Assembly (NCBI GenBank): GCA_027494035.1
Contig: JAOSJQ010000001.1
Coordinates: 1,612,001-1,676,000 of the forward strand
From: UTCFX2 sp002050125
GTDB taxonomy: Bacteria > Chloroflexota > Anaerolineae > Anaerolineales > UBA4823
Direction: 5' to 3'
DNA length: 64,000 nt
Position numbers and translations under genes: made by a program. Below the pieces are notes generated by a model. That model was not told the DNA's origin. It saw only the letters and a list, made by a program, of their open reading frames with translations, and made no database searches. Each line of letters starts with the position of its first letter. Position 1 is the stretch's first letter. Positions 32,783 to 41,968 of this stretch are shown in pieces.

Positions 32783-33734
32783 ATGTCATTTACACCGACG
32801 CGCGATCGTGTCAGGTCAGATGAAATTGATACCACACCCAAGCGGCGCCCTGAATGGATCAAAGTCCGCGCCCCGTCTGGAGAGACCTACGAATGGCTGC
32901 AGGGGCTGATGCGCAGCAAAGCCCTGCACACGGTGTGCGAGGAAGCCCTGTGCCCGAACATGGGCGAGTGCTGGGGCTCCGGGACGGCGACATTTTTAAT
33001 GTTGGGCGACATCTGCACGCGCACCTGCGGCTTCTGCGATATCAAACGCGGCCACCCGGCGGCGCTGGATTGGATGGAACCGGAACGCGTCGCTCAGGCG
33101 GTGCGGGCGATGAAATTGAAGCACGCGGTGATCACCAGTGTCAACCGCGACGACCGGGCGGACGGGGGCGCGCCGATCTTTGCGATGGTGATCCAGCGCA
33201 TCCGTGAGATTCATCCAGGGTGCTCGATCGAGGTGCTGATCCCCGATTTCAAAGGCAGCCTGGAGGCGCTGAAAATCGTGATGGATGCCCGACCCGAAAT
33301 CTTGAACCACAATGTAGAGACGGTACCGCGCCTGTTCAAGCGCGTCCAGCCGCAGGACCGCTACGAGTGGGCAGCCGCCACGCTCAGCCATGCCAAGAAA
33401 CTCGACCCCGAAGTGCTGACCAAGTCCGGGGATTATGCTGGGGCTGGGCGAGACTCTGAATGAAGTGCGCCAGGTGATGCGTGATCAACGCGAGTGGGGT
33501 GTGGACATCCTGACGCTGGGGCAATACCTGCAGCCGAGCAAGCGTCATTTGCCAATCGAACGCTACTATACCCCGCAGGAATTTGCCGAGCTCAAGGAAT
33601 TTGGGCTTTCGATCGGCTTCCGCTGGGTGGAAAGCGGGCCGCTGGTGCGCTCGTCTTACCACGCCGCGGAACAGGTGCGCGCCCTGAGCACAGTGCATCG
33701 TCAGCTTTACGGCTCGCAGCCAGCGGGCGCCTGA
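32783..33734 (+). CDS. lipA: Lipoyl synthase; one frameshift
   Basis: 316 residues after repair, from MSFTPTRDRVR. First Fe-S motif: CEEALCPNMGEC (auxiliary cluster). Radical-SAM motif: CTRTCGFCDI. Then ITSVNRDDRADGG and NHNVETVPRLFK. The frame breaks at GGGG (33428-33431); removing one G joins VLTKSG to IMLGLGET, and the frame continues to the RSSYHA segment with the RSSY serine ligand motif. The enzyme inserts two sulfurs into octanoyl groups to make lipoate. The product is clearly complete in content, so the break is probably an error. Confidence 0.95.
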
Positions 33735-33750
33735 AGCGCGGGAGGCAGAC

Positions 33751-34764
33751 TTGAAAAACTGGTCGATCACAGCCGCTAGGCTGGGGTTGATTGGGCTGTT
33801 GTTGAGCGCCTGCGGAGGGGGGCGCAGCGCCGACCAAAGCGACACCCCTGCGCCGGAGGCAATCTTCACTTCCGCCGCACAGACCGCCGAAGCCCGGCGG
33901 ATGGAGCGGTTTTCGCAAACAGCTACCCTGGCGCCCGAGGCGCTGATCGAGACTTCGGCGTTTGAAGCGCCCACTCAAACGCCGCCGTCGATCCAGGTCA
34001 GCCCGAGCGCCGCGTTCACCGCGACTGCGCCGGCGGCTGCACAACCCGCCAGCGGGGGCGACCGGGGCGAATTCATGGCGGACGTCACCGTCCCGGACGA
34101 GACGGTTTTCGAGCCAAACCTGCCGTTCCAAAAAACCTGGCGGATCAAGAACAGCGGTCAAACCACCTGGACGACCGAATACATGCTGGTTTTCATCGAC
34201 GGGGACCTGATGGGCGCCGAACCTGCGATCCCGCTGCCCGAGGTGGTGGAGCCGGGAGAAAATACTGAGATCACGGTTGAGATGGTTTCGCCGCCCAACC
34301 CGGGCAAGTATCGCGGTTACTGGAAAATGCGCAACGCGGCGGGTCAGGTGTTTGGCTTTGGGTCGAATGCGGATGAGGCGATCTGGGCGGATATTATCGT
34401 GGAAGGCGAGCCCGCCGCGGCGAGCATAACGCGCGCTCCCGCCGCCACCAGGGCGATTACGACGATCAGCCTGGACGTCGACGAAGCTCAGGTGAGCGGG
34501 ATCTGTCCGCACAGCTTCCGGTTTGTCGCCCGGATCAACTTGAACCAGCCCGCCACGCTGGTCTATGCCCTCGAGGTGGGTTCGAAATCCGGGGCGGACA
34601 TTCGCGCGCCGCTGCCGGCAAAGCAAAACCTGGGCGCGGGAGAGCACTCGATCGTATACGAGTTGAGCGTACCGGGGGACGTGACTGCCTGGGCGCGCCT
34701 GCACGTCAGCCAACCCGAAGAAGCGTTTTCGAACCAGGTGGATTTCTCTTTGATCTGTACCTGA
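33751..34764 (+). CDS. Lipoprotein with NBR1-like Ig domain
   Basis: 337 residues from TTG. Lipobox LLSAC (Cys near 22), a Thr/Ala/Pro-rich linker to about 105, then an NBR1-type (four-tryptophan) domain: MADVTVPDETVFEPNLPFQK, KTWRIKNSGQTTW and PGKYRGYWKMRNAAG. A C-terminal domain (about 235-337) with two cysteines looks like a further beta sandwich. This arrangement is common in Anaerolineae cell-surface proteins; the ligand is unknown. It lies 16 bp after lipA. Confidence 0.85.
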   Translation: MKNWSITAARLGLIGLLLSACGGGRSADQSDTPAPEAIFTSAAQTAEARRMERFSQTATLAPEALIETSAFEAPTQTPPSIQVSPSAAFTATAPAAAQPASGGDRGEFMADVTVPDETVFEPNLPFQKTWRIKNSGQTTWTTEYMLVFIDGDLMGAEPAIPLPEVVEPGENTEITVEMVSPPNPGKYRGYWKMRNAAGQVFGFGSNADEAIWADIIVEGEPAAASITRAPAATRAITTISLDVDEAQVSGICPHSFRFVARINLNQPATLVYALEVGSKSGADIRAPLPAKQNLGAGEHSIVYELSVPGDVTAWARLHVSQPEEAFSNQVDFSLICT

Positions 34765-34794
34765 TGTCCGCTCAGCCAGCTCTTCACACAATTG

Positions 34795-35967
34795 ATGATG
34801 AAAGATTCGCGCCAACTCCGCCGGGCGATTGAAATCGAGGCGCGCCGGCTTGGGTTCGAACTGTTCGGGGTGACCACCGCGGAACCGCCGGCGCATTTTG
34901 GTGTATTCCAGCGTTGGGTCGCGCAGGGTTTGCACGGGCAGATGGGCTACCTGGCAAGCGAGCGTTCGTTTGAACGCCGCAGCGACCCGCGGCGCATCCT
35001 GCCCGAGTGCCGTTCGATCCTGGCGCTCGGAATACGCTACCCGGCGCCGCTGTCAGGACGAACTCCGCCGCCTAACGCGGCGTCGAGTGGTCGAGTATCT
35101 GCGTATGCCTGGGGCGACGACTATCACGACGTGTTGGCTGAACGGCTGGCAGCCCTGGCGGATTTTATCGAACGGCAGGTCGGGGAGCCCGTGCCAAACC
35201 GCTGGTACACTGATAGCGGTCCGCTGCTGGAGCGCGAGCTGGCGCAGCGAGCAGGACTGGGCTGGATCGGCAAAAATAGCTGTCTCATCAACCCGGCGCA
35301 CGGTTCATATTTTTTACTGGCGGAGATGCTGCTTGGGCTGGAACTGGAGCCAGATCGGGTGTTAATCACCGACTACTGCGGAACCTGCACGCGCTGCCTG
35401 GAAGCCTGTCCGACTGCGTGTATCCTGCCCGACCGCACGATCGACGCCCGGCGCTGCATCTCGTATCTGACCATCGAACTCAAGGGCGCGGTGGAGGCTG
35501 AACTGCGCCCGCAGTTGGGCGAATGGGTGTTCGGCTGTGATATCTGCCAGCAGGTGTGCCCGTGGAACGTGCGTTTTGCCCGTCCGCAGGGCGACCCGGC
35601 GTTTGACCCGCGGCCCGGCGTACCCGAACCCGAACTGCAGCAGGAACTGGCGCTGCAGCCCGAAGCCTTTAGCCGCAAATTCAAACGCAACCCGGTCAAG
35701 CGGGCGCGCCGGGCTGGTTATCTCCGGAACGTGGCGCTGGCGCTGGGGAACCAACCCGACCCTCGATCCGTCCCAGTCCTGAAAAGTGCGCTGCTCAGCG
35801 AGCCAGAGCCGCTCGTGCGGCAGCACGCCGCCTGGGCGCTCGGAAGGATCGCTGACGCGGAGGCGCGCGCTGCCCTCAAGGAAGCGCGGTCGAACGAGGC
35901 AGATCCAGCGGTATTGGACGAGATCCGCGCCGCGCTGGGACGGTCTGGGGCAGCGCCCGAAGCTTAA
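34795..35967 (+). CDS. queG: Epoxyqueuosine reductase QueG
   Basis: About 390 residues; three start codons in a row (TTG, ATG, ATG), of which the first ATG is used. It has the cobalamin-binding/reductase region (GWIGKNSCLINPAHGSYFLL near residue 160) and a double [4Fe-4S] set: CGTCTRCLEACP and CDICQQVCPWN. A C-terminal stretch (from about 310) has HEAT-like repeats (RQHAAWALGRIADAEARAAL), as in longer QueG forms. It performs the last step of queuosine synthesis in tRNA. Confidence 0.95.
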   Translation: MMKDSRQLRRAIEIEARRLGFELFGVTTAEPPAHFGVFQRWVAQGLHGQMGYLASERSFERRSDPRRILPECRSILALGIRYPAPLSGRTPPPNAASSGRVSAYAWGDDYHDVLAERLAALADFIERQVGEPVPNRWYTDSGPLLERELAQRAGLGWIGKNSCLINPAHGSYFLLAEMLLGLELEPDRVLITDYCGTCTRCLEACPTACILPDRTIDARRCISYLTIELKGAVEAELRPQLGEWVFGCDICQQVCPWNVRFARPQGDPAFDPRPGVPEPELQQELALQPEAFSRKFKRNPVKRARRAGYLRNVALALGNQPDPRSVPVLKSALLSEPEPLVRQHAAWALGRIADAEARAALKEARSNEADPAVLDEIRAALGRSGAAPEA

Positions 35968-36002
35968 ATTCTTCACATCTGGCGATGTTATAATCCTCGA
36001 AC

Positions 36003-37315
36003 ATGCGCAAGCGGAGCATTTTTATCGTTATCGGCAGCCTGGGATTGCTGAGCATGGTTTGCCTGGCAGGAGCGGCTGCAACGCAGATTCCACAAGTCAA
36101 CGAGCGCCTGGTTTGGCGGCTTGAAAGTCTGGCAGCCGCGGCGCGCCGGAGGATCAACCCACCCCAACAGGTGGTCTTTGTGCCGGTGGAGGTTTCAACC
36201 CCTGACGCAACGGTTGAGTCTGCGCCGCCCCGGCAGTCACAACGATCGTTCAACTGACTGATACGCCCAACCCCGCGCCGCCGCAAGAAACAGCCACACC
36301 TTCGCCCACACCCACGCCGTCGGCAACGCCCCTGCCCGAGCGCGTCGTCCTGGAGGGGGTTGTGCATGAATATCAGCAGTTCAACAACTGCGGACCGGCG
36401 AACCTGGCGATGACGCTTTCCTTCTGGGGCTGGCGCGGCGATCAGCGCGATACGCGCAGCTTTCTGCGCCCCAACCTCAAGGTGGATGATAAAAACGTCA
36501 ACCCTTCCGAAATGGTGGAATTTGTCGAAAGATTTGCGGGAATGCGGGCTTTTGTGCGCTACGGCGGAGACCTGGATCTGCTGCGGCGTCTGGTCGCAGC
36601 CGGGTTTCCGGTGCTGATCGAGGCGGGGCATCATCCTCCTGACGATTGGTGGATGGGACATTACCTGGTTGTGAGCGGTTATGACGACCAACAGCAGAAG
36701 CTCATCGTGCAGGACTCGCTCGTGAGCCCCGACCTATCGATGGGCTACGCTGATCTGGCTGAGGGATGGTGGCGCGATTTTAATTATGTGCTGATCGTAA
36801 TCGCTCCACCGGAGCGCAACGCGGAAGCGCTGGAACTGATGGGACCGTTCGCCGATCCGCAGCAGAGCTTTCAGATCGCGGCGCTGAAAGCCAGCCAGGA
36901 GATCCCCGAACTGACCGGGCGCGCCCAGTTTTTCGCCTGGTTCAATCTGAGCTCCAGCCGGGTCGGCTTGGGTGACTACAGCGGGGCGGCGCAGGCTTAC
37001 GACCAGGCGTTCGCGGTCTATCCAACCCTTCCGGAGGCGATGCGCCCCTATCGGTTGATGTGGTATGTAGCCGGACCCTATGAAGCCTATTATTACACCG
37101 GCAGATACGAAGACGTGGTTCAACTGGCAAACACGACCTTTGCCTGGGTGGGGCAGCCAGTGTTGGAAGAAAGCTATTACTGGCGCGGGATGGCAAACCT
37201 GGCGCTGGGGAAACAAAGCCTGGCGATTGCCGATTTTCGCAAAGCAGTTGGACTGAACCCGAACTATGCGCCCCCGCGCGACGAATTGTTGCGACTCGGC
37301 GAGGCGCTGCCCTGA
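36003..37315 (+). CDS. C39-like cysteine peptidase with TPR tail, paralogue 1; one frameshift
   Basis: About 437 residues after adding one C to CCCC (36228-36231); the repaired linker reads on in PT-rich frame to LPERVVLEGVVHEYQ. N-terminal anchor helix (5-27), Thr/Pro linker, then a peptidase_C39_2-type domain: NNCGPANLAMTLSFWGW (catalytic Cys), WMGHYLVVSGYDD (His) and IVQDSL (Asp). The C-terminus holds TPR-like helices (YYWRGMANLALGKQSLAIAD). Probably a surface-anchored papain-like protease or transglutaminase-like enzyme; substrate unknown. Confidence 0.82.
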
Positions 37316-37328
37316 TTGAAATATTGAA

Positions 37329-38666
37329 ATGATGAAATCACACGCGCGCAGACGTTTACTCTCGATTTTCCTGATCCTGCCAGCCTGTCTGTTGCTGGTT
37401 GGGCTGTACTTCCTGCCGCCGATCCATTCCCGGCTGGCTTGGAGGATGGAGGAGGCGTCGCTCAGGATCGGCTATCTGCTCAACCCGCCGGCGCACGCGG
37501 TCTTTGTGCCGACCGAGCGCGGGCTGGCGCCGCCGCAGGTGACGGTGATCTCGCAGAGCAGCCCGACCAGCCCAGCCAACTCACCCAGCTCACCCAGCCC
37601 CGCGCCGACTCAGGTCGGTCCGACCGAGACGCCGGCTCCGACGCCCAGCCCGACCCTCACCCCGGCGCCGCTGCCCGAGAAGGTCGCTCTGAGCGGGGTG
37701 GTTTACCAGAACCAGCACGGGCGTTACAATTATTGCGCCCCAGCCAACCTGGCGATGGCGCTTTCCTTCTGGGGTTGGAAGGGCGACCAGGACGTAGTGG
37801 GACCGCAGATCAAGCCGGACCCTAAAGACAAGAATGTGATGCCCTACGAAATGGTGGATTATATCGAGAGCCAGACCGGTCTGCAGGCGGCGCTGCGGGT
37901 TGGCGGCGACCTGGATCTGCTGCGGCGCTTTGTCGCAGCCGGTTTCCCGGTGCTGATCGAGAAAGGCACTTACCTGCGCGATCTGACCGGAGTGGTAAGC
38001 TGGATGGGACATTACCAGGTGGTGACGGGGTATGATCAGCCGGGCGGTTTTTTCATCACCCAGGATTCGTTCGTCGGCGCCGATTTTCAGATAAGCGAAG
38101 CAGACCTCCTCAAGGGGTGGCGGGCGTTCAATTATGCCTATATCATTGTTTATCCGCCGGAGAAAGAAACGCAGGTGATGGAACTGCTCGGTTCGAATGC
38201 GGACGAGACGCAGAACTATCAGAACGCCGCGCTGATGGCTTCGAATGAGATCTACGGCTTGGCTGGGAGCGACCAGTATTTCGCCTGGTTCAACCGCGGC
38301 TCCAGCCTGGCGGCGCTGCAAGATTACGGCGGCGCGGCTGAAGCTTTCGACGAATCGTTCAAAGTCTATCAGAGCCTAGCAGAGAACGACCGCCCCTGGC
38401 GGATGTTGTGGTATCAGACCGATCCCTATTTCGCCTATTACGGCGTGGGGCGCTACTACGACCTGCTCTACCTGGCGGATGGAACGTTGAACGCTATGCA
38501 GGGAGACCCGAACCTGGAGGAAAGCTATTACTGGCGCGGCATGGCAAAATCCGCGCTGGGAGATCCGGCTGGAGCGATAGAAGATTTCCGCGCCAGTCTG
38601 CGCTATCATGCTGGCTTTCAGCCCGCGCTGTACCAGCTCAAACTGCTTGGGGTAGAAAACCCCTGA
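37329..38666 (+). CDS. C39-like cysteine peptidase with TPR tail, paralogue 2
   Basis: 445 residues, intact frame. Same plan as its neighbours: anchor helix (8-28), PT/PS-rich linker (60-115), C39_2 domain with NYCAPANLAMALSFWGW, WMGHYQVVTGYDQ and ITQDSF, and TPR-like helices (SYYWRGMAKSALGDPAGAIE). The Asn before the active Cys becomes Tyr (NYCAP rather than NNCGP). It begins 13 bp after paralogue 1, so the three are one operon. Confidence 0.83.
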   Translation: MMKSHARRRLLSIFLILPACLLLVGLYFLPPIHSRLAWRMEEASLRIGYLLNPPAHAVFVPTERGLAPPQVTVISQSSPTSPANSPSSPSPAPTQVGPTETPAPTPSPTLTPAPLPEKVALSGVVYQNQHGRYNYCAPANLAMALSFWGWKGDQDVVGPQIKPDPKDKNVMPYEMVDYIESQTGLQAALRVGGDLDLLRRFVAAGFPVLIEKGTYLRDLTGVVSWMGHYQVVTGYDQPGGFFITQDSFVGADFQISEADLLKGWRAFNYAYIIVYPPEKETQVMELLGSNADETQNYQNAALMASNEIYGLAGSDQYFAWFNRGSSLAALQDYGGAAEAFDESFKVYQSLAENDRPWRMLWYQTDPYFAYYGVGRYYDLLYLADGTLNAMQGDPNLEESYYWRGMAKSALGDPAGAIEDFRASLRYHAGFQPALYQLKLLGVENP

Positions 38667-38676
38667 GTCAAAAAAC

Positions 38677-39963
38677 ATGCGTAGATCTGTCCAAACGTTG
38701 CTGACGATCTTAATCGTGCTGGCTATCTGGGCGGGGATCCTGTGGATGCTCTCTTCGCCCAGTCCAAACTGGCGTCTGTCCGCGCTGACGGGTCGCATCA
38801 AATACGCCTTGAACCCGCCGGAGCAGGCGGTCTTCGTCCCGGCCTCGCAAGCCACGGAGGTCGCGCCTGCCGTGACTAGAGCCGCGCTTAGTCCAACCGC
38901 CACCATCCGCCTGGCTACCCCCACTCTCGAACCGACCGTTCCAGCGGCGACCGCCACCACGACGCTGACCCCGACGCCCATGCCAGCCCGAGCCAGCCTG
39001 AGCGGGGTGACGCACATGTATCAAATGTGGAACAACTGCGGTCCGGCAAACCTGGCGATGGCGCTCAGTTTCTGGGGCTGGCAGGGAGACCAACGAACGA
39101 CGGCAGCCTTCCTGAAGCCCAATGAGCGCGACAGAAACGTTATGCCCTATGAAATGGAAACTTTCGTCGAACAAGAAGCCGGGCTGGAGGCGTTTACCCG
39201 CACCGGCGGCGACTTGACGATGATCAAAGCGTTCGTTTCAGCCGGTTATCCGGTCATCGTGGAAAAAGGCTTCGAAGGCGTAGGGTTCGATGGGTGGATG
39301 GGTCACTATCAGGTGGTGACGGGCTACGACGATGCAACGAATCGTTTCACGGTCCAGGATTCGTACAAAGGTCCAGACTACCCGGTCAAATACGAGGACT
39401 TCCTACGTGACTGGCGGGCATTCGACTACACTTATCTGGTCATCTACCCGCCGGAGCGGCATCAGCAAATCTTGGATATCCTGGGGCTGCATGCCTATGA
39501 CAATTTCAATAATCGCTTTGCGCTGCTGAAAACTGAGGAAGAGCTGCCAAACCTCTCTGGCAGGGATCGCTTTTTTGCGCTGTTCAACCAGGGCACCGAC
39601 CTGGTGGCTTCCCAGGAATATTCCCAGGCGGCTGCGGCTTACGACGCGGCGTTTGCGGCTTACGCCGAACTCCCTGAAAACGCCCGACCGTGGAGGATGC
39701 TCTGGTATCAGACCGGGCCGTATTTTGCGTACTATTTCACTGGACGTTACATAGATGTGATCACTCTAGCCACCCAGACGCTCGAAGCATCCAGCGAGCA
39801 AGTGCTGGAAGAGAGCTTTTACTGGAGGGCGCGCGCCCTCCTGGCAAGCGGCGACGAAGCTTCCGCTATCGAGGACCTGCAAGCCTGCCTGGAAGCGCAT
39901 CCAGGCTTCGAGCCGTGCGAGGAGGAGCTGTTTAAGCTGGGGATCGAACCGGTTCCCAATTAG
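38677..39963 (+). CDS. C39-like cysteine peptidase with TPR tail, paralogue 3
   Basis: 428 residues, intact. Anchor helix (8-28), linker to about 105, then NNCGPANLAMALSFWGWQGD, WMGHYQVVTGYDDA and VQDSYKG for Cys, His and Asp; TPR-like tail with SFYWRARALLASGDEASAIE. It is closest to the family norm of the three. It lies 10 bp after paralogue 2; sbcD follows on the same strand. Confidence 0.83.
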   Translation: MRRSVQTLLTILIVLAIWAGILWMLSSPSPNWRLSALTGRIKYALNPPEQAVFVPASQATEVAPAVTRAALSPTATIRLATPTLEPTVPAATATTTLTPTPMPARASLSGVTHMYQMWNNCGPANLAMALSFWGWQGDQRTTAAFLKPNERDRNVMPYEMETFVEQEAGLEAFTRTGGDLTMIKAFVSAGYPVIVEKGFEGVGFDGWMGHYQVVTGYDDATNRFTVQDSYKGPDYPVKYEDFLRDWRAFDYTYLVIYPPERHQQILDILGLHAYDNFNNRFALLKTEEELPNLSGRDRFFALFNQGTDLVASQEYSQAAAAYDAAFAAYAELPENARPWRMLWYQTGPYFAYYFTGRYIDVITLATQTLEASSEQVLEESFYWRARALLASGDEASAIEDLQACLEAHPGFEPCEEELFKLGIEPVPN

Positions 39964-40006
39964 AGCAGCCGTGGATAACGGTCAAGTAGAACGCCGGAGC
40001 GCGAGA

Positions 40007-41278
40007 ATGCTAAAAATCCTACATTTTTCCGATGCACATATCGACATGGCGAACTACGGTCGGCACGACCCGCAGTCTGGGCTGCCGCTGCGGGTGATAG
40101 ATTTTCTGAAATCGCTGGATGAGATCGTGGACGCGGCGATCACCGAACAGGTCGATCTGGTGATCTTCGCCGGGGATGCCTACAAAGACCGCACGCCGCC
40201 GCCGACCTTCCAGCGCGAATGGGGGCGGCGCATGATGCGGCTGGCGCGTGCCAATATCCCGACGCTGCTGCTGGTCGGCAACCACGACCTCTCGCCGGCG
40301 TTGGGGCGCGCCCATGCCCTGGAAAGCTTCGACACGCTGGAAGTGCCCTACGTGCGCGTGCTCGATAAGCCGATCTTGCTGCACCCAGCAGACCTGTACG
40401 ACCTGCCGCTGCAAGTGATCGCCCTGCCGTGGGTGTCGCGCTCCGGCATCATTGCGGCGCTCGGCGAAGACAGCGCCGACCCCGGACGAGCCTACGAAAA
40501 ACTGACCGAACGGCTGATCGAGCTGGTAGAGATGTGGCTGGAAAAACAAGTCGACCCGGCGCTGCCAGTGATCCTGACCGCCCACTGTTCGGTGCAGGGC
40601 GCCACTTATGGCGGGGAACGCTCGGTGATGCTGGGCAACGACCTGGTGCTGCCCGGTTCGCTAGTCAAAGATCCGCGGCTGGATTACGTGGCGCTGGGGC
40701 ACATCCACAAGCCGCAAGACCTCAACCCCGGCAAACACCCTCCCGTGATCTATTCGGGTTCGATCGAACGGGTGGATTTCGGCGAAGCGCAGGACAAGAA
40801 ATTTTACATCATCGCTGAGGTGGAACGCGGCAACACCCGCGTGGAGTGGCGGCAACTGAAAGGTCTGCGCCCCTTTTTCGACCGGCAGGTGAAGCTCGAA
40901 AACCTCGCGGGCGTTACCGACCAACTTCGGCGGGCGCTGCCCGCGCCCGAGCAGATGTTTGGAGCGATTGTGCGGCTTGTGATAGAATATTCGCGCGATT
41001 GGGAAGCTTCGATCGACGAAGCAGCCCTGCGCGAATACTGTGCGGAGGCTTTTGAGTTTCACCTGGTCAAACGACCCCAGATGGAAACGCGCATCCGGCT
41101 GCCGGGCGACCAGGCGATTGGCAGTCTGAGCGCGCTGGAATTGCTCGACCTGTATTGGCGGGCTAATCATCTGGCGGCGCATGAGCGGGAGGAACTGAGC
41201 GACCTAGCCAGCCAGGTGATTGGCGAAGCCCGCGGCGATCCACCCGACCCGAAGTCAGCGGAAAACGAAAAACGATAA
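40007..41278 (+). CDS. sbcD: SbcD/Mre11-like DNA double-strand break nuclease subunit
   Basis: About 423 residues from MLKILHFSDAHIDM (a GTG 36 bp upstream is less likely). Metallophosphatase motifs: FSDAHID, VIFAGDAYKDRT, LLVGNHDLSP, TAHCSVQG and ALGHIHKPQ, giving the complete two-metal site. The C-terminal capping domain is 290-420. No sbcC/rad50 gene is adjacent, though one is expected elsewhere. Confidence 0.9.
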   Translation: MLKILHFSDAHIDMANYGRHDPQSGLPLRVIDFLKSLDEIVDAAITEQVDLVIFAGDAYKDRTPPPTFQREWGRRMMRLARANIPTLLLVGNHDLSPALGRAHALESFDTLEVPYVRVLDKPILLHPADLYDLPLQVIALPWVSRSGIIAALGEDSADPGRAYEKLTERLIELVEMWLEKQVDPALPVILTAHCSVQGATYGGERSVMLGNDLVLPGSLVKDPRLDYVALGHIHKPQDLNPGKHPPVIYSGSIERVDFGEAQDKKFYIIAEVERGNTRVEWRQLKGLRPFFDRQVKLENLAGVTDQLRRALPAPEQMFGAIVRLVIEYSRDWEASIDEAALREYCAEAFEFHLVKRPQMETRIRLPGDQAIGSLSALELLDLYWRANHLAAHEREELSDLASQVIGEARGDPPDPKSAENEKR

Positions 41279-41293
41279 GCTAAGGAGGCGCAA

Positions 41294-41963
41294 ATGTTCG
41301 TTCGTTCATATATGACAGCTGACCCGATTTGCATCTCACCGGATGACAATTTCCATCAGGCTATGCATGCGCTGCGCAAGCATAAGATCCGCCACCTGCC
41401 TGTGCTCGAGCGGGGACCGTCTGGTTGGTATTGTCGTGGAAAGCGACCTGCTTTCCAACCAGCCCTCGCCCGCCACCACGTTGAGCCTGTTTGAAATTTA
41501 TTCGCTGCTGGAATCCTTGCGGGTCCGCCAGATCATGAGCCGCCCGGTGTATACGGTCGAGGGCGACTGTCCGCTCGAGGGAGCGGCGTGCATCATGGTG
41601 AACCAAAAAATTTCATGCCTGCCCGTGATGGATGGTGAAAAACTGATTGGGATCATCACCGAAACGGACATTTTCCGCGCATTTGTGGAGATATTGGGCG
41701 GCGATGAAGAAGGAATGCGCTTTACGCTGCGCGTACCCGACCGGGTGGGCGAACTGGCGCTGATCGCCAACCGCATCGCCGAGGCGGGCGGGAACATCCT
41801 GGCGATTACGACCTCCAAAGTGCACGAGGACGGCTACGGCAAGGTAATGATCAAAGAAACCGGTTCGAATAAGGAAGCGCTGCTGCAACTGGAGCAAGGC
41901 ACCGGGGTGGAAATCCTGGACGTTCGCCCTACGAGCCGGTACGAGCCGCGCCTGTTCGGCTAG
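41294..41963 (+). CDS. Tandem CBS-domain protein with C-terminal ACT domain; one frameshift
   Basis: 222 residues after removing one G from GGGG (41412-41415), which joins HLPVLER to DRLVGIVVESDLL. CBS1 covers MTADPICISPDDNFHQAMHA, CBS2 covers MSRPVYTVEGDCPLEGAACI to IGIITETDIFRAFVEI, and an ACT domain follows (RVPDRVGELALIANRIAEAG). This AcuB-like layout binds adenosine nucleotides and a small effector. Target unknown. RBS AAGGAGG. Probably co-transcribed with the 7TM-HD gene 5 bp downstream. Confidence 0.88.
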
Positions 41964-41968
41964 TTCTC

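Noticed and set aside
33592..34935. A 447-residue minus-strand frame opposite lipA and the NBR1-Ig lipoprotein
   Set aside because: Arg/Gly/Pro-rich shadow with no domain; the plus strand carries clear motifs across the same region.
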